From B1 sp964355075 (GTDB lineage: Bacteria; Bacteroidota; Bacteroidia; UKL13-3), in contig CAYHCF010000001.1 in the NCBI GenBank assembly GCA_964355075.1, forward strand, positions 62,001 to 126,000: 64,000 nucleotides of DNA, given 5' to 3'. The position numbers and the translations under genes were made by a program. This document shows, piece by piece, positions 45,193 through 54,635 of this stretch (position 1 is its first letter; the number at the start of each line of letters is the position of its first letter). The notes under the pieces were generated by a model. That model made no database searches, was not told where the DNA came from, and saw only the letters and a list, made by a program, of their open reading frames with translations.

Positions 45193-45304
45193 CTTTTCCC
45201 TTCGCAGGCATTATCCCGTTCAGGTTCCAAGGGTTTGATCTCAGCTTAATTCAGTATGTTTTTACCCAATCAGGTTTGAACCTACTCTTATCATGCACCC
45301 CTAA
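45193..45304 (-). promoter_or_regulatory. TPP (THI-element) riboswitch
   Basis: Read on the minus strand, the region starts GGGGTGC (45302-45296). It contains the invariant GCTGAGATCAAACCC and the GAACCTGAACGGGATAATGC segment, followed by CTGCGAAGGGA. These are the conserved P2/P4/P5 sequences of the thiamine pyrophosphate aptamer. The P3 arm is extended by about 30 bases. It sits 150 nt before the receptor start, with a terminator between. Confidence 0.97.
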
Positions 45305-45524
45305 AGACCTGACAAAGCTAATTTTTTTTTCCAATTATCAAAATCCACATTCATGGTCATAACAATAAAACACCTCAAAACTCTTCCAATGGGTATATGC
45401 TGTTCTTTCCCGTATCAACCAAACCACCTATCACAATAAAAGGTTTTTTTTGTTGTTTTAAACCAAGAATAGTGTTTCTCATCTAAACAATGTGCAAATT
45501 TACCAAATCTTAAATGACTAACTT

Positions 45525-48347
45525 TTGACCACAAACTATACTAAATTTTTTGGAACTACTTGTTTCGTATGTCTTTTCATCTTTTCTGCCTATTCCCAAA
45601 GTATAAAAATTTCAGGTAAGGTTTTTGAGAAATCTTCCTTGCAGGTAATACAGGGAGTAAGCGTTATTATTAAGTTGAATGGGAATATTGTTGCAGCCAA
45701 TTCAACAAACGATAAAGGTTTTTTTGAACTATTAGCACCAAAACCTGAGACTTATGAAATATCTTTTACTTTTATCGGGTTAAAAACGAAAAAACTAACG
45801 ATAGCGGCAAACACAGATAAATATATCGGCGCTGTATTTTTAGAAAAAGATGAAAAAGCTTTAAAAGAAGTAAAAATTGAAGCTGCCCAAATAAGAGTTG
45901 AACAAAAAGGCGATACAATGAGTATAAACGCCTCAGCTTTTAAAGTTAACCCCGATGCAACCACTGAAGATCTTGTAAAAAAAATGCCTGGAATAACCAA
46001 TGAAGGGGGAACCTTAAAAGCTCAGGGTGAAGACGTGAAAAAGATTTTATTGGATGGAAAAGAGTTCTTTGGAGATGATGTTCAAATGGCTCTCAAAAAT
46101 TTACCTGCCGAAATCGTTGATAAAGTTCAAATCTTTAACCGTCTTAGTGATCAGGCGCAATTCACCGGTTTTAATGATGGCAATACAGATAAAACAATGA
46201 ACATTACTACTAAAAATGGAAGAAATAACGGAACTTTTGGAAAATTTTATGCCGGTTATGGAACAAATGACCGTTATCAGTCTGGTGGTAATTTCAATCT
46301 TTTTAGTGGCAACAGAAGAATAACTATTTTGGCTCTTTCCAATAATATTAATCAACAAAATTTCGCGATGCAGGATTTATTCGGCGGAGGAGCAACAGCC
46401 CCACGTATGCCCATGGGTGGCGGTGGTCGTGGTGGAAGAGGTGAGGGTGGCGGAGATATGAGCAACTTTATGGTTGGACAACAAACAGGTATCAGTCAAA
46501 CCAATTCTGTCGGGCTCAACTACGCAGATAAATGGGGAACAAAAACGCAGATTTCGGGAAGTTATTTTTTTAATAACAGCAAAACAAATACCGATAAAAA
46601 TGTTGCAAGGCAATATTTAATCAACCCTGAAAGCAATCGGCAATATGACGAAAAGAGTTTGTCAACCACTAACAATTTTAATAATAGGTTTAACCTCAGA
46701 ATTGAACACACATTCGACTCTTTTAATGCTTTAATATTTACGCCAAAAATCAGTTTCCAGAATAATGAAGTCGTGAGTTCAACTTTTGGTTACAATTTCA
46801 TGAAAACCAATAAAATTAACGGAACAGAAACTTATAAGGAGAATAAAAACAGCGGACTCTCATTTGGAAGTAACCTATTATACCGGCATAAGTTTTTAAA
46901 ACAAGGAAGAACCATTAGCCTGAATCTCGGATTCGATTTCAACCAAAAAATAAATGAAACTTTTCAGAACTCAGTAAACAGCGTTTTCGATACCCTTGGC
47001 AATGCCTCTGTTACCGAGTTTAAACAAAGGGGTAATACGCATACTTACGGTTCAACTTACTCAACTAATTTAACGTATACTGAACCGCTTAGCAAAACGT
47101 CGCAGTTACAGTTTAGCTATAGTCCTGCAACGAGCCTAAATCTTTCAACCAAAGAAACACACAGGTTTGATAGTTTGGTGAGTGATTACACAAAAATTGA
47201 TTCAACACTTTCCAATACTTTCGACAATACAATTATTACTCAGAAGGGTAATATAGGATACAATTTCAATAATGATAAACACTCCTTTTCGGCCGGTTTA
47301 ACACCTCAATTAGTATCCATAAATAGTTTACAATCCTTCCCGCAAAATATGCCCTTTAACAAAAGCTTTTTTAATGTTTTGCCTAATCTTGTTTATTCAT
47401 ATAAGTTCACTAACAGCAAAACATTAAGGCTTGTTTACCGAACAAATACCAATACACCCCCTGTTACTCAAATGCAAAATGTTGTTGATAACAGTAACCC
47501 ATTTTTATTAAGCTCAGGTAATCCTGATTTAAAACAAGAACTTTCACATATAGCTGTAATACGTTATGGAGTAAACCACGCACATAATTCACAATCATTT
47601 TTTATTTTTGGAATGATAAACTTTACCGATAATTCCATTTCCAATGCAACTTATATAGCAAACAAAGATTCTATCCTCCAAAACGGAGTCCTTTTACCAA
47701 TAGGATCACAATTATCAAAACCCATTAATTTAAATGGAAATATTTCAGCGAGAAGTTTTGTCACTTACGGTATTCCGGTTAAGAAATTAAAGAGCAACCT
47801 GAATTTGAATGCAGGCGTTAATTATACATCTGTACCCGGCCTGATAAATTATAAGACCAATTATGCCAAAACTTTTAATATTATTGGAGGTTTTGTTTTA
47901 GGAAGTAATATCAGTCAGAATATTGATTTCACAATCAGTCATAATGCTAACCTCAATTACGTTCAAAACACTTTGCAAAATCAAACAAGCAGCAATTATT
48001 TTATTAATACAAGCGGAATAAAAGGCAATGTTATTATGTTCAAAAGTTTGGTGTTGAGCTCAGATTTGAATTATACCCATTACCGCGGATTGGGTTCAAG
48101 CTTTAATCAGAATTTTTTTCTCTGTAATGCTGCAATCGCCTACAAGTTTTTGAAAATGAAATCCGGAGAGATCCGTTTTTCTGTTTTTGATATATTAAAC
48201 CAAAATAACAACATTTCAAGAACTGTTACCGAAACCTATATTGAAGATAATAAAAGTAATGTATTGAACCAGTATTTTATGCTCACCTTTACCTACAATC
48301 TAAGAAAATTTAATGCCATGCAAACAGCGCCTTCAGGTATGCGTTGA
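45525..48347 (+). CDS. TonB-dependent receptor-like beta-barrel with CarboxypepD_reg domain
   Basis: 940 residues starting at a TTG (MTTNYTKFFG); an ATG four codons earlier is in another frame. The signal peptide ends SAYSQ. Residues ~25-110 are a carboxypeptidase-regulatory-like Ig domain (ISGKVFEKSSLQVIQGVSVI). A plug-like region follows (GDTMSINASAFKVNPDATTE, LLDGKEFFGDDVQMALKNLP), then a barrel of the OMP_b-brl_3 type. A Gly-rich loop (MPMGGGGRGGRGEGGG) near residue 300 is usual in this subgroup. Substrate unknown. Its stop abuts the stop of the convergent EEP-family gene. Confidence 0.88.
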   Translation: MTTNYTKFFGTTCFVCLFIFSAYSQSIKISGKVFEKSSLQVIQGVSVIIKLNGNIVAANSTNDKGFFELLAPKPETYEISFTFIGLKTKKLTIAANTDKYIGAVFLEKDEKALKEVKIEAAQIRVEQKGDTMSINASAFKVNPDATTEDLVKKMPGITNEGGTLKAQGEDVKKILLDGKEFFGDDVQMALKNLPAEIVDKVQIFNRLSDQAQFTGFNDGNTDKTMNITTKNGRNNGTFGKFYAGYGTNDRYQSGGNFNLFSGNRRITILALSNNINQQNFAMQDLFGGGATAPRMPMGGGGRGGRGEGGGDMSNFMVGQQTGISQTNSVGLNYADKWGTKTQISGSYFFNNSKTNTDKNVARQYLINPESNRQYDEKSLSTTNNFNNRFNLRIEHTFDSFNALIFTPKISFQNNEVVSSTFGYNFMKTNKINGTETYKENKNSGLSFGSNLLYRHKFLKQGRTISLNLGFDFNQKINETFQNSVNSVFDTLGNASVTEFKQRGNTHTYGSTYSTNLTYTEPLSKTSQLQFSYSPATSLNLSTKETHRFDSLVSDYTKIDSTLSNTFDNTIITQKGNIGYNFNNDKHSFSAGLTPQLVSINSLQSFPQNMPFNKSFFNVLPNLVYSYKFTNSKTLRLVYRTNTNTPPVTQMQNVVDNSNPFLLSSGNPDLKQELSHIAVIRYGVNHAHNSQSFFIFGMINFTDNSISNATYIANKDSILQNGVLLPIGSQLSKPINLNGNISARSFVTYGIPVKKLKSNLNLNAGVNYTSVPGLINYKTNYAKTFNIIGGFVLGSNISQNIDFTISHNANLNYVQNTLQNQTSSNYFINTSGIKGNVIMFKSLVLSSDLNYTHYRGLGSSFNQNFFLCNAAIAYKFLKMKSGEIRFSVFDILNQNNNISRTVTETYIEDNKSNVLNQYFMLTFTYNLRKFNAMQTAPSGMR

Positions 48348-49439
48348 TTATTTTAACAGAATTGTACAACTTATCATTTTATGATCACTGAAATTGATGG
48401 TATGGGTGCGGTAATTGAAGTTTGAAAAAGATGCATCATGCAAAATATAGTCAATCCTGAATGAAGGCATTTTACCAATATAAGTCCGACTCATTCCAAA
48501 ACCTGATTCTCTGAATGCATCTTTCATTTCACCTTTTACTGTATGATAGACGTAACTTGTTGGTGAATCATTAAAATCTCCACAAAGAATTATTTTATAC
48601 GGACTCATACTTATTTTTCCTGAAACGATTTCAGCCTGCCTTGCACGAACCTTAAATGCATATTTAATTTTGGAACCAATACGCTTTACCTCATCAACTT
48701 CGGCAACTTCACCGGCTTTTTTAAACTCCTGCATAACCTGATAGTCGGCTTTTTCAAAAACAATTGATTTTAAATGCGTATTAATAACACGTAAGGTATC
48801 TGATCCAACTACAATATCAGCAAATACGGTAAGGTTAGAATTTTTGTTCATCAATTCAACAAAACCTTTGTTAATGATAGGATATTTTGTAAAGATACAA
48901 ACCCCATAGCCGGTCGGATAATTTACACTTAAAGCATCTGCATTTACATTTGAATAGTTTTTATACCGTTTGAAGAACTCTCTGAACAATGGCTTCTCAT
49001 AATTGCCCCCAAGATTTGCAAATTCCTGTAAACAAATAATATCGGGCTGAACCCCATTTAAGTTATCAAAAAAAATAGTGGTGTCATTGTTAATCATATC
49101 ATAGGCTCCCATATAATGGGTATTGAAACTTACTATGTTTATCCTTTTTATTGAAGTATCGGTTGAAACTTTTTGCCCAAATTGAATAAATGATGGGACC
49201 TGATTTATTCCAAATATTCCAACCAGAACGGATAATAAAACCCATTTACTTTTGCTGAAAATCCAGTAAACAACGAAAACCATATTTGCCAAAAAAATTA
49301 AAGGAAAGGCCAGCCCTAAAAAAGAGATTGGCCAAAACTCCAAGGGGCTTATATATGGCGCCCCATAAGATCCAATCAGGCATAGAACAACAACTATGTT
49401 AATCCCTAAAACTATTTTATTTATAAAACTTAATTGCAA
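48348..49439 (-). CDS. Membrane-anchored endonuclease/exonuclease/phosphatase family protein
   Basis: 363 residues. The first ~95 residues contain three hydrophobic segments. The EEP domain then begins with INIVSFNTHYMGAYD and continues with DIICLQEFANLGG (metal-binding Glu), INTHLKS, ILCGDFNDSPTSYVYHTVKG and DYILHD, ending FSDHKMISCTILL (catalytic His). All EEP motifs are intact. The substrate (nucleic acid, lipid or sugar phosphate) is not predictable. The start is a TTG; no earlier ATG fits. It lies 10 bp downstream of a rhomboid, forming a three-gene unit. Confidence 0.88.
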   Translation of the reverse strand: MQLSFINKIVLGINIVVVLCLIGSYGAPYISPLEFWPISFLGLAFPLIFLANMVFVVYWIFSKSKWVLLSVLVGIFGINQVPSFIQFGQKVSTDTSIKRINIVSFNTHYMGAYDMINNDTTIFFDNLNGVQPDIICLQEFANLGGNYEKPLFREFFKRYKNYSNVNADALSVNYPTGYGVCIFTKYPIINKGFVELMNKNSNLTVFADIVVGSDTLRVINTHLKSIVFEKADYQVMQEFKKAGEVAEVDEVKRIGSKIKYAFKVRARQAEIVSGKISMSPYKIILCGDFNDSPTSYVYHTVKGEMKDAFRESGFGMSRTYIGKMPSFRIDYILHDASFSNFNYRTHTINFSDHKMISCTILLK

Positions 49440-49449
49440 TTGGGGTCTA

Positions 49450-50325
49450 TTAATCTTTACTTGCCTTAAACAAAATTTCTTTCTCTTTTTTATTCAAACT
49501 CTCATAGCCATTTCTTGAAATTTTATCCAATATCAAATCAATTTCAATCTGAGTTGGTTTTTGACTATTCTCAACGCGCATATAGGTTGTTTTATGATAA
49601 ATTTTCATTTTAGGTTTTCGTTTGAACGCGTTACCGATAGAATCAAATACACGGTCTAAAACTCCGGGAACAGCACTTTGACTGTACAGGAATTTGATAT
49701 AGATATAACCAAATGCTGCACCGCCAACATGGGCAATATGTCCACCGGCATTTCCGTTGGGAATATTAATTAAATCCAACAAAACCGAGAACAGCGCAAT
49801 ATACTTTAATCTTACAGAACCTAATAAAAACAACATAATCTGGTAATCCGGCAATAAGGTTGCCGTAGCAACAACAATGGCTAAAACACCTGCTGATGCC
49901 CCCAAAGCGTATGATTGATTAACACTTTCCGAGAAGGCCGGAAATATATTATAGGACAATATGTATAAAATTCCTCCAAAAATACCGCCTAATATGTATA
50001 CCTGAAAAGTCTTTGAATTTCCTAAATATTGCTGAAACAACTGGCCCAGCCAATACAACCACAGCATATTAAATAAAATATGAAGAATCCCCTCATGTAA
50101 AAACATATAGGTTATAATAGACCAGGGCTGATAAATTAAATTCCCCAATGAAGCAGGCAACATCAGTAGTTTGGTAAACCAGGAACTACTGGAAGCAGAA
50201 TTAAATAAATATAAGAATACATTGATTAATGAAAATAACACAAATACCATCACATTGATCATGATGATTTTTGTAATTGCGTTATCTTGTCTGAACTTAT
50301 ATTTTATTTCTTCAATAATTGACAT
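49450..50325 (-). CDS. Rhomboid family intramembrane serine protease (second of pair)
   Basis: 291 residues from ATG 50323-50325. Six transmembrane helices form the rhomboid core. The conserved FLHEGILHILFNMLWLYWLG is in helix 2, the catalytic Ser is in ALGASAGVLAI and the catalytic His in GGHIAHVGGAAFGY. A C-terminal cytoplasmic region of ~75 basic residues (KRKPKMKIYHKTTYMRVEN and onwards) is absent from its neighbour. Both are in the same unit, followed by the EEP gene. Confidence 0.92.
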   Translation of the reverse strand: MSIIEEIKYKFRQDNAITKIIMINVMVFVLFSLINVFLYLFNSASSSSWFTKLLMLPASLGNLIYQPWSIITYMFLHEGILHILFNMLWLYWLGQLFQQYLGNSKTFQVYILGGIFGGILYILSYNIFPAFSESVNQSYALGASAGVLAIVVATATLLPDYQIMLFLLGSVRLKYIALFSVLLDLINIPNGNAGGHIAHVGGAAFGYIYIKFLYSQSAVPGVLDRVFDSIGNAFKRKPKMKIYHKTTYMRVENSQKPTQIEIDLILDKISRNGYESLNKKEKEILFKASKD

Positions 50326-50392
50326 AAACGAACATTTCAAATCTAACTAATCCTAAAACAATCCTAATAAAAAATCATTTTTAAGTGGGTCA

Positions 50393-51226
50393 TTAATAAA
50401 AACTCTTCCGATTGGTTTTATTCCATATTTTAATCAAAATAAAACCAAATAACATTCCGCCTAAATGCGCAAAATGGGCAACATTATCATTAGGATTATT
50501 TGAAAAACCCTGCCATAGTTCTAAAGCACCATAAAAGATGACAAAATATTTTGCTTTAATCGGGAAAGGGAAAAATAACATAATTAAAGTGGTATTCGGA
50601 AATAACATACCGTACCCCAATAACAATCCGAATACGGCTCCACTCGCACCCACAACAGGCACATTCATTTTACGCTCAAGCATAAACCCTGAAAATTGTT
50701 TGGCGTAATTAATGTATTCAGGATTGCTTTTATTTTTAAACCATTCTGTTAAAAAATCAGCAACCTGACTATCATTTGCTAAAAATGCGTCTTTCTGAAT
50801 CAGCTTAAAAAAAGAATCATAATCTGGATTCATAACAAATTGTTGAATGGCCTGTTTTACCCCATAAACTTCGTAAGCATTCACCCCAAGGTACAAGGTT
50901 GCAGCGCCAAGTGCCGTAACAAAATAATAAATAAAGAAGCGCTTCGCACCCCAATAATTTTCCAATACGCTACCAAACATCCATAAACTAAACATGTTAA
51001 AAAACAAATGCATAAAACTTCCATGCATAAATACATGCGTAATCAGCTGATAGGGTTGAAAAAATTTTGACTCGGGGTAAAACAAACCAAAAGTTTGATT
51101 CATATTAAATCCCCCTCTTTGCTCCAAAACTACATTCGCCAGGAAACACAATCCGTTGATAATTAACAGATTCTTTACCACCGGAGGCATACTCGAAAAT
51201 CCTGAAGATCCTTGTTGTTGATACAT
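50393..51226 (-). CDS. Rhomboid family intramembrane serine protease (first of pair)
   Basis: 277 residues. The motifs are HVFMHGSFMHLFFNMFSLWM, the Ser in VVGASGAVFGLLLGYG and the His in NVAHFAHLGGMLFGFI. Compared with the other copy it has an ~80-residue soluble insert between the third and fourth helices (EVYGVKQAIQQFVMNPDYDS to the NKSNPEYINYAKQF region). Gene order rhomboid-rhomboid-EEP is common in Bacteroidota, as far as I recall next to mutL. mutL is not found here. Confidence 0.92.
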   Translation of the reverse strand: MYQQQGSSGFSSMPPVVKNLLIINGLCFLANVVLEQRGGFNMNQTFGLFYPESKFFQPYQLITHVFMHGSFMHLFFNMFSLWMFGSVLENYWGAKRFFIYYFVTALGAATLYLGVNAYEVYGVKQAIQQFVMNPDYDSFFKLIQKDAFLANDSQVADFLTEWFKNKSNPEYINYAKQFSGFMLERKMNVPVVGASGAVFGLLLGYGMLFPNTTLIMLFFPFPIKAKYFVIFYGALELWQGFSNNPNDNVAHFAHLGGMLFGFILIKIWNKTNRKSFY

Positions 51227-51245
51227 CTATACTAATTAAAAAAAA

Positions 51246-51253
51246 CAAATATA
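51246..51253 (-). promoter_or_regulatory. Putative -7 box (TATATTTG) of the rhomboid unit
   Basis: An exact TAnnTTTG match on the minus strand, 19 bp before the ATG of the first rhomboid. The -33 element is not obvious. Confidence 0.45.
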
Positions 51254-51350
51254 CTGATATCCCACTATTGTTTATAAAACAGTAAACCAATAATGCACAG
51301 AGTCTGTTTAGCGAGTTCGCTGGCAAGGCATATGATTCCCAAAAAAGCGC

Positions 51351-51368
51351 TCCCGATAGCTATCGGGA
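51351..51368. repeat. Perfect 18-bp palindrome TCCCGATAGCTATCGGGA
   Basis: A self-complementary 18-mer in the 338-bp gap between the first rhomboid and the next minus-strand gene. As I recall, this palindrome recurs in intergenic DNA of Bacteroidota. It has no T-run and no coding frame. A second short palindrome, AAATGCGCATTT, follows 10 bp later. Confidence 0.6.
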
Positions 51369-51436
51369 TAACTTGTGTAAATGCGCATTTTTTGGAAATC
51401 GTCTCGTTTAAGGACGCCACCAGCGGACATGATAAA

Positions 51437-51473
51437 CAGGCTCAGAAACAAGAATAGGAGCCTGAGCTCCTAT
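51437..51473 (-). terminator. Overlapping hairpins, probable terminator of the gene at 51556
   Basis: On the minus strand ATAGGAGC-TCAG-GCTCCTAT (51454-51473) is followed by TTCTTGTTTCTG. A second hairpin shares its bases: CAGGCTC (51458-51464) can pair with GAGCCTG (51437-51443), followed by TTTATC. The two stems exclude one another. The position downstream of the minus-strand gene favours a terminator. Confidence 0.45.
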
Positions 51474-51555
51474 ACTTGCGTAATCAATCAAATCTCCGTT
51501 GCTTTACCACAAACAACGAAACTTAAAATATGGCAACAACCAATAAATTTCTCTA

Positions 51556-51918
51556 TCAGCTGCCTTTAACATTTAAGTCCAAACTCAATAATGAACCATC
51601 CACTTTGGCCGGCTCCGGGGTACTGATAACAAAACCAGTAGTTCCATTCTCTTTGGGTTCATTTTTTTTGAAAGTCGCGGCTTTAGGTTTCAATAATTCG
51701 CCCATACCGCTAACATCAAATTTGTTTTCCTTAATAAACATCCCTAAAGCTATTGCTTGCTTTATTCCATCCAGACTAATCTCCACTTCAAAATCATCGC
51801 TCGAAAGACCTCTCGGTTTCACGTTAATAGTGAACCGCTGATCCAAACAATAGTCTAACAAAATTTGAATATTCTTACGCTTACCTATTACAATTGGTTT
51901 TTCGTCCATTTTTACCAT
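51556..51918 (-). CDS. Hypothetical protein
   Basis: About 120 residues from ATG 51918 (MVKMDEKPIVIGKRKN); starts at 51909 or 52023 are possible. It has a compact alpha/beta pattern: IQILLDYCLDQRFTINVKPR, then FEVEISLDGIKQAIALGMFI, KENKFDVSGMGELL, and a Lys/Pro/Thr-rich disordered end finishing in LLSLDLNVKGS. I do not recognise a family. An opposing plus-strand frame (51530-51841) is less protein-like. It stands alone between the rhomboid unit and the T9SS cargo gene. Confidence 0.55.
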   Translation of the reverse strand: MVKMDEKPIVIGKRKNIQILLDYCLDQRFTINVKPRGLSSDDFEVEISLDGIKQAIALGMFIKENKFDVSGMGELLKPKAATFKKNEPKENGTTGFVISTPEPAKVDGSLLSLDLNVKGS

Positions 51919-52121
51919 CCTGTCTATTTTTCCGACTGTAAAATTACAAAATCCAACAGAAATTGAATGATAAGATTTCCCTAAAACAAGGTAAATTTTG
52001 CCATGCTTTTCAACCACAGGCAAATAAAAGTTGAAAACAAGTGAACAACCAATCCCTAAAAACCTGTTTGGGAAATTGGTTCAAAATGGAGTTTTATGCT
52101 AATTATCTGAAATGCAGACTT

Positions 52122-54497
52122 TTACCTTAAAAGGGTGAAATTGCCGGAGTTGAATTTTTCAGTTCCCTCCCAACCTGTATAGCTCAATCGGTAGAAATAA
52201 ATATCGGTTGCAGCGATCTCCCCATCAATCCTGCCATCCCAGGGTGCATTTTTATCGGCTGTTTTATAGATTAACTCACCCCAACGGTCATAAATCTCAA
52301 TATAAAAGTCTTTCACAAATACCGGTACCCATCGGTACTGATCATTTAATCCATCGCCATTGGCCGTAAAGGCATTGGGAATATAAACAATTGGTGATTG
52401 CAACAATTCGATTGTATTTGACTGACTTTCAGCACCAAAATAGGGATTCGCATCAGACCATTGTTCCTTGGCAATTATAAAATAGTGAAAAAGGCCTTCA
52501 TTTAAGTTTAACTTATCATCCGTATAGATAAGTTGTGACTTGTTTTTTCCAATTTGAGTAAATGGTGTTGCCGGGTCATTTCTTAATATGAGGTATTGTT
52601 CAACGCCAGCTGTCCAACCTGAATATTCATTCCAATTGAGTCTGCTCATAAAATCAGACGATTTTCCTTTTAAAACCATGGTACACGAAATTTTCCCTGC
52701 CGGCCCAATATTATCGCAGGTATCTTTCATGATCAGTTGGTAACAATAGGATGTATCCGCCACATTTACCCCATTATCGGTGTAGCTTGTATCATATTGG
52801 CCTTCAAAAGTATGTATCAATTCAAACCGGTCAGTTCCATTTATTGATTTATAAAGAAAATATTTGGCAAAATCCCGCTCCCAGGTGGGAGGCCATTTCA
52901 TCTCAATTTTTTTGTTTTCAGCAACAGTAACATATTTTAAAAATTGTTGCTCAGGGATAAATTTTAATTGCTCAAAAGTTCCCATGGTATCGGAAGTGGG
53001 CCCTAATCGTTGACACCTATTTACCCCAATCATAAAATAGGTATAATTGATCTGGTCATAATTTGGCGTTTTCAGATCGTGGAACTGTTTCAGGTTTTTC
53101 GTATAAACAGAATCAATTAACTTAAAATTCTGGTAGTTAATTCCGCGGTAAATATTGTACTTTTCAAAATACGGATTCGCCGGATCCGTTGAATCACCAT
53201 AGTAAAAATAGGTTTCCTTATCGTTAACAAGGGTCATGCACAATAAATCAGTTGGGTTCATCAATGGCATTGGATGAACCCTTACCCAAAATGTTGCGTC
53301 TGCATTTTTTGAAATCGGACAACCATTGTCAACCAAAGAAATATAAACGGGAAATGGCTCCTTCAAACGCTCATGTTCACATGTACTTTGTAAACAAAAC
53401 TTAGTTTCAACTACTTTAAAACCTCCAGTTAAAGTATCAAACACGGGAAACGTCTTAAAGCCTGAATCCATTATTGGCGAACTTATTTTCAGAAATATTG
53501 AGTCAGTCTGGTCTATCCCTCTTATTTTTAAACACAATAAATCCGGAACCTGTACGTCAACCGTATCCGTTAATATTAATTGATTGTTTAGGGTAATTAC
53601 GCTAGCCAAAGGACTCGTGTTGGGACAGGTTGTTACGGTAAATTGCAATTCAAGCCGTACCTCTCCTATTTTTTTATTAAACCGGTATTCTTCTACCCGG
53701 ATGCTTGCTACATAAACTCCGGGCGTTGATGGATTGCAGGTTAACTCACCGGTAGCCGAATCAACGGTTAAAGGGAAAGTCCCGTTTATCACATTTTGGT
53801 TGCTGAAAGGATTTCGCCAAACTATATTTGGATAGGGACCTGGACCAGTAATGACTGTCGGACCGGGAGGTGGACCTGAATTGCCATTTATCGGTTCTAT
53901 TAAAGAATAATGCAACTGATCTCCATCATCATCTACAAAATTCATATTATACTTAAATAAATTATTCGCACACAAGAGGGTATTCGGACTATTAGAATAA
54001 TACGGGGTAGAATTCTTTATGATTTTTGGATTTGGAATTTCTGCATATAAAGTCATTCCGGCATTTTGGGGTTGAATAATATTGGTAATGATATTATTTC
54101 TACAACATCTTTGCCAGCTTAAATAATATCCATTATTGCTTAAATAGATTGCCGAAGAAAGCGTGATATTTTTGGTATAGGTGGCCACATGCGTACAGCC
54201 GGTAATAATATTGGCACAATTCGGACCGGTGAATTTCAAAGTCTCATTGTTGATGCTGATAAAGTTTAAATCAATGTCTGTTTTTTTAGCATTTGTTACC
54301 CTTTCGTAGATACCTACATTAATAGGGTCATCAAAAAATGCACCTGGATTCCCATTCTCACAATCTCTGAGAATTTTCACCACTAAGGTATAATTATCCC
54401 CACTAATCCACTTCAATTGGAAACAGCCCCCAATTAAATGGGAAGCCTGAGCCCAGAAAGGGATTATAAGGGTGAGTAAAAGAAAATACCTTTTCAT
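52122..54497 (-). CDS. Large surface protein with type B T9SS (gliding-associated) C-terminal domain
   Basis: 791 residues with signal peptide MKRYFLLLTLIIPFWAQA. The N-terminal half has repeated Ig/cadherin-like strands (SHLIGGCFQLKWISGDNYTL, RCCRNNIITN, the last typical of these proteins) and a fibronectin-like central part. The last ~90 residues are the CHU-C/type B sorting domain: VYIPNAFTANGDGLND, FYIEIYDRWGELIYKT, WDGRIDG, DIYFYRLSYTGWEG. Secreted by T9SS and possibly used for adhesion or matrix. Monocistronic. Confidence 0.9.
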   Translation of the reverse strand: MKRYFLLLTLIIPFWAQASHLIGGCFQLKWISGDNYTLVVKILRDCENGNPGAFFDDPINVGIYERVTNAKKTDIDLNFISINNETLKFTGPNCANIITGCTHVATYTKNITLSSAIYLSNNGYYLSWQRCCRNNIITNIIQPQNAGMTLYAEIPNPKIIKNSTPYYSNSPNTLLCANNLFKYNMNFVDDDGDQLHYSLIEPINGNSGPPPGPTVITGPGPYPNIVWRNPFSNQNVINGTFPLTVDSATGELTCNPSTPGVYVASIRVEEYRFNKKIGEVRLELQFTVTTCPNTSPLASVITLNNQLILTDTVDVQVPDLLCLKIRGIDQTDSIFLKISSPIMDSGFKTFPVFDTLTGGFKVVETKFCLQSTCEHERLKEPFPVYISLVDNGCPISKNADATFWVRVHPMPLMNPTDLLCMTLVNDKETYFYYGDSTDPANPYFEKYNIYRGINYQNFKLIDSVYTKNLKQFHDLKTPNYDQINYTYFMIGVNRCQRLGPTSDTMGTFEQLKFIPEQQFLKYVTVAENKKIEMKWPPTWERDFAKYFLYKSINGTDRFELIHTFEGQYDTSYTDNGVNVADTSYCYQLIMKDTCDNIGPAGKISCTMVLKGKSSDFMSRLNWNEYSGWTAGVEQYLILRNDPATPFTQIGKNKSQLIYTDDKLNLNEGLFHYFIIAKEQWSDANPYFGAESQSNTIELLQSPIVYIPNAFTANGDGLNDQYRWVPVFVKDFYIEIYDRWGELIYKTADKNAPWDGRIDGEIAATDIYFYRLSYTGWEGTEKFNSGNFTLLR

Positions 54498-54635
54498 TAA
54501 TTTCAGTTCAAATCTAATGAACTTAATAGTCTTTACAAACGCCTATTATTATATTTTACCCCGCTCTTACACATTTCTTTATATCCAACAAAACTCATTA
54601 CCGCCTGAAAATATTTTATAGTATCATTGCCAACT

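Noticed and set aside
51530..51841. Plus-strand frame opposite the hypothetical gene at 51556-51918
   Set aside because: Its composition is less protein-like, with no domain pattern; the minus-strand frame has regular helix/strand alternation and a terminator-like hairpin downstream.
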